A stretch of 63,609 nt of DNA from Bacteroidales bacterium (GTDB lineage Bacteria > Bacteroidota > Bacteroidia > Bacteroidales > UBA10428). The first letter of the stretch is position 1. Every line of letters starts with the position of its first letter. The translations under genes and the position numbers were made by a program. Shown here one piece after another: positions 36,712 to 44,930 of this stretch. The notes under the pieces are model-generated. The model worked only from the letters and a program-made list of their open reading frames with translations. It was not told the DNA's origin and did not search any database. The stretch covers positions 1 through 63,609 of the forward strand of contig JAFGVA010000184.1 in the NCBI GenBank assembly GCA_016938235.1, written 5' to 3'.

Positions 36712-37782
36712 ATGGGTATCAAACTAAAATGCTTAATTCTATTATTAATTTGTTATAATAGTATTTGTTGTTTTTCACAAGCCGACACCCTTCACCTGAA
36801 TCTCAATAATCCTTTTCCTAACTACTCAACTCTATTCCAATCCGACACAATACTTAATATCACGCTTAAATTTAACATTAAGGAATTTCAGAAGGAAAAA
36901 CTTTCCGGCGATTATGTCCCTGCTGAACTAATTATGGATTCGGGAGAGGAAAATGTAATTAAAAAGGATATTAAGATTAAAGCCCGTGGAATCTACCGCC
37001 TTAATATGTGTAGTTTTCCTCCGCTATGGATTCAGGTTCAGAAAATTAAAAAAACCGATTCAACTAATAAGAGCATTAAAAAAGTAAAACTTGTTACCCA
37101 TTGTAATCCATCCTCAACTTATGACGATTATATTCTCAGAGAATATCTGGCTTATAAAATCTTCAATATAATATCGCCTTATAGTTACAGGGTCAGGTTG
37201 CTCAATATAACATACATTGATACCGGAAGAAAAAACAAAACAATTACTCGTTACGGATATTTTATTGAACCAACCGAAGATATGGCCGGAAGATTGAATG
37301 CAATGGAAATTAAACTCGATGCTGTGGGTTTTTTTGCAACAGACGAACGACAAACCGACTTGGTTTCAATGTGGGCTTATATGATGGGAAATACCGATTG
37401 GTCAGTTACCGGAAGACATAATATCAAGCTTCTTAAAACGAACACAACCGAATCTCATAAATTGATTCCGGTACCATACGATTTTGATTTTACAGGATTC
37501 GTTAATACATCGTATGCCGTTCCAAAGGAAGGTTCGGGTCTGGAAAATGTACGTCAAAGACTCTATACCGGACCCTGCAGAAAACTTATTGAATACAATA
37601 TCGCTGCTCAACACTTATTACTTAAGAAAAAAGAGATCTACTCACTTATTAATGATTTTGAATATTTAGAGGAACATAGTAAAAAAGAACTGATAGATTA
37701 CCTCGAGCAATTTTATATTAATATTCAAAAACCAAATTTCATTAAGTATCATTTAGATATTGATTGCATTGAGGTGAAATAG
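36712..37782 (+). CDS. secreted CotH-kinase-like protein
   Basis: The 356-residue protein has an N-terminal signal peptide ending near CFSQAD. Features resembling atypical CotH kinases are a basic KIKARGIYRLNM segment, YDDYILREYLAYKIFNIISP, a Glu-bearing strand GYFIEPTEDMAGR, GNTDWSVTGRHNIKLL, and VPYDFDFTG in place of the usual PWDLDxTFG. CotH proteins phosphorylate secreted proteins in spore formers and fungi. In Bacteroidota they occur as secreted proteins of mostly unknown role. It follows the DUF218/CBM60-like gene. The assignment rests on scattered motifs and is tentative; it does not look truncated. Confidence 0.55.
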   Translation: MGIKLKCLILLLICYNSICCFSQADTLHLNLNNPFPNYSTLFQSDTILNITLKFNIKEFQKEKLSGDYVPAELIMDSGEENVIKKDIKIKARGIYRLNMCSFPPLWIQVQKIKKTDSTNKSIKKVKLVTHCNPSSTYDDYILREYLAYKIFNIISPYSYRVRLLNITYIDTGRKNKTITRYGYFIEPTEDMAGRLNAMEIKLDAVGFFATDERQTDLVSMWAYMMGNTDWSVTGRHNIKLLKTNTTESHKLIPVPYDFDFTGFVNTSYAVPKEGSGLENVRQRLYTGPCRKLIEYNIAAQHLLLKKKEIYSLINDFEYLEEHSKKELIDYLEQFYINIQKPNFIKYHLDIDCIEVK

Positions 37783-37815
37783 TTCATTATTGACGTCATC
37801 CCTTTTCATTCTTTC

Positions 37816-37890
37816 CGTCATCCCTGTGAAGACAGGGATCGGTTATTTGGTATTATTTGATCGGATACCTGCCTGCGCAGGTATGACGGT
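37816..37890. repeat. paired-hairpin repeat unit 1
   Basis: The unit starts CGTCATCCCTG and ends TATGACGG. Its two hairpins are ATCCCTGTgaagACAGGGAT (37820-37839) and ATACCTGCctgcGCAGGTAT (37865-37884), separated by an AT-rich spacer. It lies 33 bp after the CotH-like gene stop codon. The outer ends CGTCAT and ATGACG are themselves inverted. Confidence 0.9.
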
Positions 37891-37927
37891 ATTATTTAAA
37901 CGCTGGCATGATGGGTTATTCTTGTTT

Positions 37928-38030
37928 ACGTCATCCCTGTGAAGACAGGGATCGGTTGTTTGGTATAATTTGAGCGGATTAACTCCGTTGAGCCCTTCGG
38001 GGTTCCTGCCTGCGCAGGCATGATGGTATT
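37928..38030. repeat. paired-hairpin repeat unit 2
   Basis: The first hairpin at 37933-37952 is identical to that of unit 1. The second is degraded and lies near 38003-38020 (TTCCTGCctgcGCAGGCA), after an inserted stretch containing AGCCCTTCGGGGTT. The trailing GTATTATTTAAACGC is shared with unit 1. Confidence 0.85.
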
Positions 38031-38108
38031 ATTTAAACGCGGGTATGACGATAATAAACAACTGGAATATTTGTTTGAAATTTGTATCTGTATTCTCTAA
38101 ATTGCAAT

Positions 38109-38408
38109 ATGGAAAGAGGCGGGTATGTGTACATAGTATCAAACAAAAAACGAAACGTATTGTATATTGGTGTCACAAGCAACCTGGTAAACCGGATATC
38201 AGAACATGAAAATGGTAAAGGTGGATATTTCACAAAAAGATATGGATGCGTTGATTTAATATATTTCGAAGGATTTACCTCAATCGAAGAAGCGATAATC
38301 AGAGAGAAACAAATGAAAAAGTGGAAAAGAACCTGGAAAGAAAGATTAATAAAGGAAATGAATCCGGATATGAGAAGGCTGAATGATAAGATTGAGGATT
38401 ATAGGTGA
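38109..38408 (+). CDS. GIY-YIG nuclease family protein (single domain, UPF0213/UvrC-type)
   Basis: The 99-residue protein is a single GIY-YIG domain. It has GGYVYIVSNKKRNVLYIGVT (the two strands with Tyr residues), then LVNRISEHENGKGGYFTKRY with Arg and His, DLIYFEGF, and IEEAIIREKQMKKWKRTWK with the catalytic Glu. The ATG at 38109 places the domain at the N terminus; an ATG at 38082 would add nine residues and is less likely. Family members cut DNA in homing endonucleases, repair and restriction systems, but the role of the free-standing form is unclear. It is flanked by paired-hairpin repeats, two before and three after, which suggests that it travels with or acts on them. Confidence 0.9.
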   Translation: MERGGYVYIVSNKKRNVLYIGVTSNLVNRISEHENGKGGYFTKRYGCVDLIYFEGFTSIEEAIIREKQMKKWKRTWKERLIKEMNPDMRRLNDKIEDYR

Positions 38409-38424
38409 TAATTTCTCTCTTATA

Positions 38425-38492
38425 CGGCATTCCTGCATAGGTAGGAATCGACTGAATCCTATGATCGGATGCCTGTCTTCACAGGCATGACG
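38425..38492. repeat. paired-hairpin repeat unit 3
   Basis: It starts 17 bp after the GIY-YIG stop codon with CGGCATTCCTGC. The first hairpin is degraded (ATTCCTGCataggtAGGAAT). The second is perfect: ATGCCTGTcttcACAGGCAT (38469-38488), followed by GACG. Confidence 0.85.
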
Positions 38493-38508
38493 ATTGTGTT
38501 CTTCTTTT

Positions 38509-38582
38509 CGTCATTCCTGCGAAGGCAGGAATCGGTTATTGAGCATACTTTGATCGGATACCTCCCTATGCAGGTAAGACGG
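38509..38582. repeat. paired-hairpin repeat unit 4
   Basis: CGTCATTCCTGC opens the unit. The first hairpin ATTCCTGCgaagGCAGGAAT (38513-38532) is perfect. The second near 38558-38577 is damaged (ATACCTccctatgcAGGTAA) and the unit ends GACGG. Confidence 0.88.
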
Positions 38583-38620
38583 TTATAAAGAGCACAGTCA
38601 TGACGGTAAGTTGTTTTTTA

Positions 38621-38694
38621 CGTCATCCCTGCGGAGGCAGGAATCGGTTTCTTGCTTTACGATGAACGGATACCTGCCTGTGCAGGTATGACGG
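38621..38694. repeat. paired-hairpin repeat unit 5
   Basis: CGTCATCCCTGCGGAGGCAG opens the unit. The second hairpin ATACCTGCctgtGCAGGTAT and the ending GACGG match unit 1. It lies 52 bp upstream of the metallophosphoesterase start. Confidence 0.88.
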
Positions 38695-38745
38695 TTATAA
38701 AGTGCGCAGACATGATGTTAAAATGAACATATAGTTAATATAAAC

Positions 38746-39396
38746 ATGAAAATCCTCCACCTAACCGATATACACGGCAGCTTAAAACACCTCGATAAAA
38801 TAGGGAAAGAAAAACCTTTCGACCTGATACTATTATCTGGTGACAATACTCATTTTGGTAGATTTGAGGAAACAAAGACTGTCATTGAAGCACTTGAAAC
38901 CCTTCAACCCAAAATTTTTGCAGTCTCCGGAAATTGCGATTACCCCGAATCAATAGAATTTCTAAGAGAAAAAGGAATTTTAATTGAAAATGAAATAACA
39001 TTAGTTAACAACATCCAAATCATTGGACTTGGAGGTTCTCTCCCCTGCCCTGGCAGCACTCCAAACGAATATTCCGAAGATTTTTATCAATATCAACTTG
39101 ATACACTAATCAAAAATATTGATAAACAAAAACCTATTATTCTTGTATCTCACCAGCCGCCCTATAAAACCAAAAACGACAAAATACTTCCCGGACTTCA
39201 CGCAGGAAGTAAATCAATCAGAAAATTCATTGAAAAAATTCAGCCTGTGGCTTGTTTAACCGGACATATTCACGAAGGTAAAGGAATTGATTTTATCGGC
39301 GAATGCCCTGTTATTAATCCCGGACCGTTCAGAAATGGTCATTTTGCACTAATTAACATAATCGGCGAACATGACCCCGAAATAAGCTTATTCTAA
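38746..39396 (+). CDS. calcineurin-like metallophosphoesterase
   Basis: The 216-residue protein has a full set of metallophosphoesterase motifs: LTDIHGS (Asp7, His9), LLSGDNTHFG, AVSGNCDYPE, ILVSHQPPY and CLTGHIHEGKG. It ends with CPVINPGPFRNGHFALINI, the usual closing strand of YfcE-like or MPPED-like small phosphodiesterases. It is a soluble cytoplasmic enzyme; substrates in this group include cyclic nucleotides, phosphodiesters and proteins, and none can be assigned. It follows the repeat cluster and precedes the DUF2953/GerW genes on the same strand. Confidence 0.9.
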   Translation: MKILHLTDIHGSLKHLDKIGKEKPFDLILLSGDNTHFGRFEETKTVIEALETLQPKIFAVSGNCDYPESIEFLREKGILIENEITLVNNIQIIGLGGSLPCPGSTPNEYSEDFYQYQLDTLIKNIDKQKPIILVSHQPPYKTKNDKILPGLHAGSKSIRKFIEKIQPVACLTGHIHEGKGIDFIGECPVINPGPFRNGHFALINIIGEHDPEISLF

Positions 39397-39502
39397 TCAC
39401 CGGGAATTTATCGGAACTCACCTTACTGCTTTCTTGCTTTGTCTATTTAAGCTTTTCTGTTCTTGGTTGACAGTATACATTTGATTCAAAATTCAGCCAA
39501 TT

Positions 39503-40018
39503 ATGGTAACACTGTCAATAATATTAATCATTCTCCTGCTTTTCATAGCCGGAATTCTTTTTATCCCTATGAGGCTGGTTATTAACACAAATAAAAAAGA
39601 ATACTTTTTGTCTCTGCCGGGGTATTTCAGGGCTGACTTAATATTTGCCGGGAGTCTTGTTCCCAGGTTAAAATTCAGGGTTTTCTTTTTCACATTTAAA
39701 ATTGAACCAGGTAATCATAAAAAAAAAGCAATTGATGAGAAGCCAATAAATAAAACCAAGAAACAAGCTATTAAAAACCCTTTCAGACTAATGAAAAAAA
39801 TTATGAGAAACATAAATATAAAGAAACTTCATGCTGACATAGATACCGGAGATTTTCCTTTGAATGCACAATTAATTCCGGTTACACAGACTATAAACGG
39901 TAAAAATATCAATGTAAACATAAACTTTGAAAACAGAAATAATCTTGAATTCAAGGCTGTAACACGAATTTTTAATATCCTTTGGGTAAGTATAAAACAC
40001 ATATTGTTTAATAAATAA
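39503..40018 (+). CDS. DUF2953-like membrane protein (YtfI-like)
   Basis: The 171-residue protein has one N-terminal helix (about residues 3-22), a short beta-rich segment (SLPGYFRADLIFAGSLVPRL) and a basic linker. A C-terminal part follows with FPLNAQLIPVTQTINGKNIN. In Firmicutes the DUF2953 protein YtfI is encoded next to the GerW-family protein YtfJ. The same order is seen here, with only 11 bp to the next gene, and this supports the assignment despite weak sequence signals. Function is not established in non-sporulating bacteria. Confidence 0.6.
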   Translation: MVTLSIILIILLLFIAGILFIPMRLVINTNKKEYFLSLPGYFRADLIFAGSLVPRLKFRVFFFTFKIEPGNHKKKAIDEKPINKTKKQAIKNPFRLMKKIMRNINIKKLHADIDTGDFPLNAQLIPVTQTINGKNINVNINFENRNNLEFKAVTRIFNILWVSIKHILFNK

Positions 40019-40029
40019 ATTTAGAAATC

Positions 40030-40437
40030 ATGGAAACAAATTTTGAAAACATTTTCGACAAAGTATCTCAAAACATTAAAGATTTAGTAAAAACCGAAAC
40101 TGTTGTAGGTGATGAATTTACAATGGGCGACTACACCTGCAAACCAGTTATGAAAGTTGGTCTTGGTTTCGGAACTGGCAACGGCACAGGTACCGATCCA
40201 AAATCGAAAGCCAATGGCACTGGTGGCGCAGCAGGTGCTGGCATAGGCATGGCTCCCATCGGTTTCTTAATTTCAAACGGCAAAGAAATCTCCTTTATTC
40301 CGGCCAACAATAAAAACGGACTTTCAGCAATAATTGAAAAGGTGCCGGATATTGTTGATAAGTTTATGGAAATGAAGAAAGAAAAAGAAAGTAAGGAAGA
40401 AACAAAAGACTCAAAAAAAGAGGATAAGAAAAGTTAA
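40030..40437 (+). CDS. GerW/YtfJ family protein
   Basis: The 135-residue protein starts METNFENIFDKVSQNIKDLV, then VVGDEFTMGDYTCKPVMKVG. It contains a Gly-rich stretch (GGAAGAGIGMAPIGFLI), and the tail is a charged Lys/Glu run. This is the layout of the GerW family, including the central glycine-rich region. In Bacillus a member is needed for spore germination, but homologs are widespread in bacteria that do not sporulate, and their role is unknown. It is co-oriented with the DUF2953 gene 11 bp upstream and followed by a terminator at 40464-40503. Confidence 0.85.
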   Translation: METNFENIFDKVSQNIKDLVKTETVVGDEFTMGDYTCKPVMKVGLGFGTGNGTGTDPKSKANGTGGAAGAGIGMAPIGFLISNGKEISFIPANNKNGLSAIIEKVPDIVDKFMEMKKEKESKEETKDSKKEDKKS

Positions 40438-40463
40438 TTATTCAGGTTTAGATAGTTTTGTAA

Positions 40464-40503
40464 AAAAGCCGGTTATCACATTTTGTGGTGCCGGCTTTTG
40501 TTA
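40464..40503 (+). terminator. rho-independent terminator of the GerW operon
   Basis: AAAAGCCGG (40464-40472) pairs with CCGGCTTTT (40491-40499), and the inner ATCACA pairs with TGTGGT around a TTTT loop. A short T-rich tail follows. Confidence 0.85.
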
Positions 40504-40764
40504 TTTTATTCCATACTTTTAGGAGAAGCGCTGCGACTTCAGGCGATCTCCACAGTAAATGAACGTCATCCTCGTGCGAGGAACGAGTTTCGCAAGCTTT
40601 CGGAACGGGATCTTCAAACCAACGCACACCGTCATCTTCGGGCGAACGCAGTGATACACGGAGATCTCCGAACTCCAGGTCAGTATTATTGTTATGCGTA
40701 TGTGAGAGATTACCTACGGTGAAGGCTTCGCCGTTCCCGCCTTCGCGGGAATGACAATTTAATA
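40504..40764. repeat. degenerate dispersed repeat region
   Basis: This contains GTCATCCTCGTGCGAGGAAC near 40564-40583 and a perfect hairpin TTCCCGCcttcGCGGGAA at 40734-40751 followed by TGAC. It resembles the GTCATTCCNGC...GCNGGAAT family of 37.8-38.7 kb, but the units are decayed. A 79-codon reading frame across it is not a gene. Confidence 0.65.
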
Positions 40765-43323
40765 CTAAAATCCCATATCCATTTCTTCACCTCCGCCTCC
40801 TTCATCCATACCTCCATGATCGCTTTGTCCGTTTCTCTTTCTATCGTTGTTTTGGTTCAATTTAAAGTTAACCGATAAAACAAACTGAGGACTCTTGCGA
40901 TACCGTTCACTATAAACTGTATAATCGCTTGTAATGGAAGTTTCTTTTTGTTTCCTGGTTCCAAACATATCATCAACCCGCAATGTAACAGTAAGCTTAC
41001 GATCCATAAAGTCCTGCCGAACAGCTGTCGATAACCAGTACATAGCTTCGTCCTGATCATCAATTTCATTCTCTGCCCCCCGGTAATAAGCCATTAACTG
41101 AATACGCGATTTTGATGACAACATGATATTGGTAAACAACCGTGCATCGAAAGTTGAACTCTTTACCAGTGTGTCTTTGTATTCATAATTGTATTCGGTT
41201 TTGAATTCATTTTCTCCGGTAAGAGCATTAAAGTTTGCAACTGAATCTAAATTCAGATATTGGTATTTTCCATCAAGCACATAATAATAAGCCGTAATAG
41301 TTGGATTAAACGAAAGCCATTTGTTTACTTTTATTTGTCCCCCCAATTCGCCGCCATATCGTTTATCGCTTCCAAGGTTTGTCATAGTATGTACAATGGT
41401 ATCGCCTCTGAATTGCTTGATACGTTCCATTTTGTTTTCTGTGTTGTTGTAAAAGGTTTCGACAGAAACAAAAGATGGCCCCCAACTTTTCTGATAGTTC
41501 ATTTCATAAGCCGAAGCATATTCCGGTTCTAATTCGGGATTTGGTAAAAACTGAGTGTAACCGTCTGATAATCTTGGAAATGGATTTAAATGCCAATCGC
41601 GCGGACGGTTAATTCTTTTACTGTATGTGGCTTGAAGTGTATTTTCCTTGCCTAAATTCTTTGAAATGGCAAAGGATGGATAATATCCCCATTTATTGTA
41701 ATTAAAATCGTAGTCGTCCTTGACAGTATTCAACTGCCTGTCGGTATGTTCAACTCTTAAACCAGCGCTTAGGTTAAAGCTTTTTACTTCACCCTTTACC
41801 AATGCCCAACCGGCATTTATTGTTCTAGAAAAAGAAGATTCATCGGCATAATCCTGCATCCAGTCATCGCTGTTGGTAAAGTGAGAAAACTGATTATACT
41901 TCTGATTATCATTATCATTTCGAAGTGTGTAGCCGGTTTCAAAAATAATTTTATCCGTTATTGGCCGCTGATAATCAACTTCGAGGCGAAATTCGCTCAG
42001 GGATTCAGTAACATCAGATTTTTCATTTGAATAATTTGTGTCGGCCGGATCAAATTCCCAATCCAAGATAGTTCTGCCTGTTTCAATCACATCGTTACTC
42101 GTTCCGCTTGAAGGCTGATATGTGGCATCAATTGTCAGGTAATGTTTTTGATTGTCATTAAAAACATGCCTGTCTCCAATATTAAACTGAAGCCCATTAT
42201 GGGTATGATCAGAACTACTAAAACTTATATTGTTAATTTGGGAATTATCGTAATAACTCGAAATTTCAGAATTTGAACCTCGTCCAAAAGCAAATGTATT
42301 ATAACTTGTTCCAACTGTCAGCACATTGCCTTTGAAAAGTTCATAATCAAAACCCAGTTTAAATGACGAACCACCGTGTTTCATGTTACCTGTTGCATTA
42401 TTCAACCTGCGAATAAGGGTATCTAAACCTGTTCCGGTCTGTACATCTTCATTCATAAGCTGGTCAGAGGTTCTGTGCATTTCACCCTGGTAATTTCTGT
42501 AATTTATACCTCCTGTAACCGTCATCTTATTTTTACGGTAAGAATAGTTCACAGCAGCAGAATACATAGGACTTGTACCGGCACTTAAATTAGTAACGAG
42601 TGAATGACCTTTTAATTTGCCTTTTTTCGATATAATATTTATTATACCTGTAGTACCATCGGGATCATATTTTACCGATGGGTTTGTAATAATTTCAATT
42701 TTATCTATTGCGCTGGCCGGAACCTGGTTAAGTGCATCTGTACCGGTTATCAGGCTAGGCCGGCCATCAATTAAAACGGTAAAATTGGAACTTCCGCGCA
42801 GGGTTACATTTCCTTCCATATCGGTTTGAATAGATGGAACATTTTCCAGTGCTTCGACAGCCGTACCTCCCTGCGCAGCGGGATTTCCGCTTACATCAAC
42901 AACTTTTTTATCCAACTGATAACTAATAAAAGGTTTTTCCGCAACAACTTCAACCTCTTTAATTCCAACCCGCGCTGGGTTCAATTTTATCTCACCGGCA
43001 TCGTAGGTCTCACTTCCGGGCCTTAATAGTACATTATCAATTATTTGTTTTTCGTACCCGATAAAATCAACAGTTATATAATACTTCCCTGGAGACTTCA
43101 TGATAATTTCAAATGAACCGTCGGATTGTGATATAGTACCTGTTACCATAGATGAATCTCTGGCACTGTATACAACAACATTAACATACTCCATAATCTG
43201 TCCGGTTTCGCTTTCTGAAACTTTACCTTTTATAGAAAATTTTTCTGTTGTTGGAATTGGCGCCTGGGCCTGCACAACAACCGGAAATATCAGAAACAAC
43301 AACAAAAAATTTACAAATCTCAT
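40765..43323 (-). CDS. TonB-dependent-receptor-like outer-membrane beta-barrel protein
   Basis: The 852-residue protein has a signal peptide ending VVVQAQA and an N-terminal carboxypeptidase-regulatory-like beta-sandwich (about 28-115). A plug-like domain includes NVPSIQTDMEGNVTLRGSSN and VLIDGRPSLITG, and a long barrel belongs to the OMP_b-brl_3 type. The C terminus is a Gly/Glu/Met-rich tail (GGMDEGGGGEEMDMGF) after the last barrel strand, an odd ending. Such proteins are widespread in Bacteroidota; ligands are mostly unknown. It is monocistronic. It is not a SusC: there is no SusD-like neighbour. Confidence 0.88.
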   Translation of the reverse strand: MRFVNFLLLFLIFPVVVQAQAPIPTTEKFSIKGKVSESETGQIMEYVNVVVYSARDSSMVTGTISQSDGSFEIIMKSPGKYYITVDFIGYEKQIIDNVLLRPGSETYDAGEIKLNPARVGIKEVEVVAEKPFISYQLDKKVVDVSGNPAAQGGTAVEALENVPSIQTDMEGNVTLRGSSNFTVLIDGRPSLITGTDALNQVPASAIDKIEIITNPSVKYDPDGTTGIINIISKKGKLKGHSLVTNLSAGTSPMYSAAVNYSYRKNKMTVTGGINYRNYQGEMHRTSDQLMNEDVQTGTGLDTLIRRLNNATGNMKHGGSSFKLGFDYELFKGNVLTVGTSYNTFAFGRGSNSEISSYYDNSQINNISFSSSDHTHNGLQFNIGDRHVFNDNQKHYLTIDATYQPSSGTSNDVIETGRTILDWEFDPADTNYSNEKSDVTESLSEFRLEVDYQRPITDKIIFETGYTLRNDNDNQKYNQFSHFTNSDDWMQDYADESSFSRTINAGWALVKGEVKSFNLSAGLRVEHTDRQLNTVKDDYDFNYNKWGYYPSFAISKNLGKENTLQATYSKRINRPRDWHLNPFPRLSDGYTQFLPNPELEPEYASAYEMNYQKSWGPSFVSVETFYNNTENKMERIKQFRGDTIVHTMTNLGSDKRYGGELGGQIKVNKWLSFNPTITAYYYVLDGKYQYLNLDSVANFNALTGENEFKTEYNYEYKDTLVKSSTFDARLFTNIMLSSKSRIQLMAYYRGAENEIDDQDEAMYWLSTAVRQDFMDRKLTVTLRVDDMFGTRKQKETSITSDYTVYSERYRKSPQFVLSVNFKLNQNNDRKRNGQSDHGGMDEGGGGEEMDMGF

Positions 43324-43659
43324 CTTACTATTAATTATTATTTTTTACATAAAAAAAGCTTGTCCAAAATGCTATTAACTGTCATTCAGAACTTATAACA
43401 AGATCTGTTAAATGACTGTTTAGTAACAAAAGATTCCATAATAATTCCGATTACTATCGGAATGGAATAACACCTTTGAGGACATTTTGGACAACCTCAA
43501 CAGTTCTTTTGACACAACTGTATAACAAAACTTGCGATGGTTTGATTTTTTTTAGCAAAATTTTAACATTTAACTGTGCTTTAAATACGGTTGAGGTTTA
43601 GCTTAAAAACCTTAGTCTTTTGGAGGGAAATTGTAAATACTGAATCTCATAATTCTTCA
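43324..43659. other. intergenic region with a MITE-like inverted repeat pair
   Basis: The 12-bp sequence TTGTCCAAAATG at 43360-43371 is repeated in exact inversion as CATTTTGGACAA at 43483-43494. Between them are two smaller hairpins: GTCATT...AATGAC (about 43381-43416) and ATTCCGATtactATCGGAAT. No ORF is present. See the finding on this element. Confidence 0.55.
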
Positions 43660-44169
43660 TTATTTCAAGTCATAATAATCTTTCTTAAGCTTTATAATTT
43701 TATCGCATTTTTCGTATAACTCATCCTGCTTGCAACGTTCGAATAAAAAATCGATATATTCTTTATTAATTAGCAATGGATTGTTTTCATCGATAGGCAG
43801 ACTACCAGAAATAGTCTGTTCAATCCAATCTGAAATACACTCTTCAGAATTATTTATGCTTTGCAAATGATTTTCACTATTATTTGAGTTTTCAGATTCT
43901 TTAAACGTAAATCCACCAACGAAATACTGATTATGAGCTGTTAGAAGGTTGTTAAATAAACTCAGCAATTGATTATTTTCTGACGTCAATTTTGAAATAT
44001 CTGAATTTATCCGGTTAATGCTGGTTTGGTTTGAATTAGCAGTTGTTTTCTTCGAACGCATACCATTTAACTCATTTATCTCTGAATTTATGGCGTCCAC
44101 ATTTTTTTTAACCTTCGACTTCAGGTAATTCAGAAGTTCCCAAACGGTCATCTTTTTGTAGATATCCAT
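43660..44169 (-). CDS. coiled-coil protein of unknown function (paralog of the next gene)
   Basis: The 169-residue protein starts MDIYKKMTVWELLNYLKSKV; the ATG at 44169 is preferred to a TTG at 44217. Residues 20-80 are predicted coiled coil (Asn/Ser/Lys-rich heptads), followed by a variable acidic middle. The C-terminal motif is NPLLINKEYIDFLFERCKQD, then ELYEKCDKIIKLKK. The same architecture and C-terminal pattern occur in the protein at 44364-44930, so these are tandem paralogs. No signal peptide or membrane helix is seen. I do not recognise the family. Confidence 0.65.
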   Translation of the reverse strand: MDIYKKMTVWELLNYLKSKVKKNVDAINSEINELNGMRSKKTTANSNQTSINRINSDISKLTSENNQLLSLFNNLLTAHNQYFVGGFTFKESENSNNSENHLQSINNSEECISDWIEQTISGSLPIDENNPLLINKEYIDFLFERCKQDELYEKCDKIIKLKKDYYDLK

Positions 44170-44363
44170 GGCTATTCCATTTTGAAAGTTGAAACGATAA
44201 AATGACACTCGTAACAAATGTACAAATGAGCCCCCTCATAATCAAATAATTCGCCAATTCTTTATAAGCATAAGTCAAAATGGGTATTTACGCCTATTTA
44301 TTTTGAAGTACCTGGTATAGAGAAATGTATTCTAACTTCTATTTGGTATAAAAAGTAAAGGAA

Positions 44364-44930
44364 TTACTTCTTGCCGAATAATTTAGAAGACATTCCAAAA
44401 AGTTTGAATAAGATTTTTTCGGTATCGGAACCCTGAGCATTACGGTGCTCATTTCTCGATTGCAATTCTTTAATTAATTGACATTCCTCATAGCGTTCGA
44501 GAGTCAGCAGCTCTTTATAAACCGCATCAATAATTTCCTTTTTACATAAACACGGATTGCCCTCCTTTAACTCAAGCTTTCCTTCTTTTGCCTTTTTTAC
44601 ACAAAGTTCAATGCTTACTTCTTCTTTAGGCTCGGGCTTTGCATCAGCAGGAGTATTCAAATCATCACTCGAAATCCATCCATATTGATCGTTGATTTTT
44701 AAAATCTTGGAATGAAGTTCAAGCAGGATAATATTTTCTTCACTCAGTTGCTTATTTTTACTTCTGACCTCATCCATAATTTGTTTTAACTTTTCGTGGT
44801 TGTCAGAATTACTGTTTGTATAGTTCTGCAATGCATCATTATTCTTTTTAATAATCGACACATTGTATTTTGCTTTTTCCTGAACAAATTCGAGGAACTC
44901 TTTTATTGTTGTTTTTGCTAACCCGTTCAT
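44364..44930 (-). CDS. coiled-coil protein of unknown function
   Basis: The 188-residue protein has an N-terminal KTTIKEFLEFVQEKAKYNVS, matching MTVWELLNYLKSKVKKNVDA in the neighbour. It then has a coiled coil to about residue 75 and a Pro/Glu linker. A helical C-terminal part follows (NPCLCKKEIIDAVYKEL, then ERYEECQLIKEL, with Cys residues) and a Gly/Phe tail (KLFGMSSKLFGKK). It is soluble and cytoplasmic by appearance. It lies 194 bp from its paralog. Function is unknown. Confidence 0.68.
   Translation of the reverse strand: MNGLAKTTIKEFLEFVQEKAKYNVSIIKKNNDALQNYTNSNSDNHEKLKQIMDEVRSKNKQLSEENIILLELHSKILKINDQYGWISSDDLNTPADAKPEPKEEVSIELCVKKAKEGKLELKEGNPCLCKKEIIDAVYKELLTLERYEECQLIKELQSRNEHRNAQGSDTEKILFKLFGMSSKLFGKK

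Noticed and set aside
37816-38694. possible CRISPR array
   Set aside because: Units are internally palindromic pairs with variable, degraded hairpins and irregular spacing, with a gene in the middle. There are no unique spacers of constant length and no cas genes.
40483-40722. 79-codon plus-strand frame
   Set aside because: It runs through the degenerate palindromic repeat after the GerW terminator; Arg/His-rich composition reflects the repeat.
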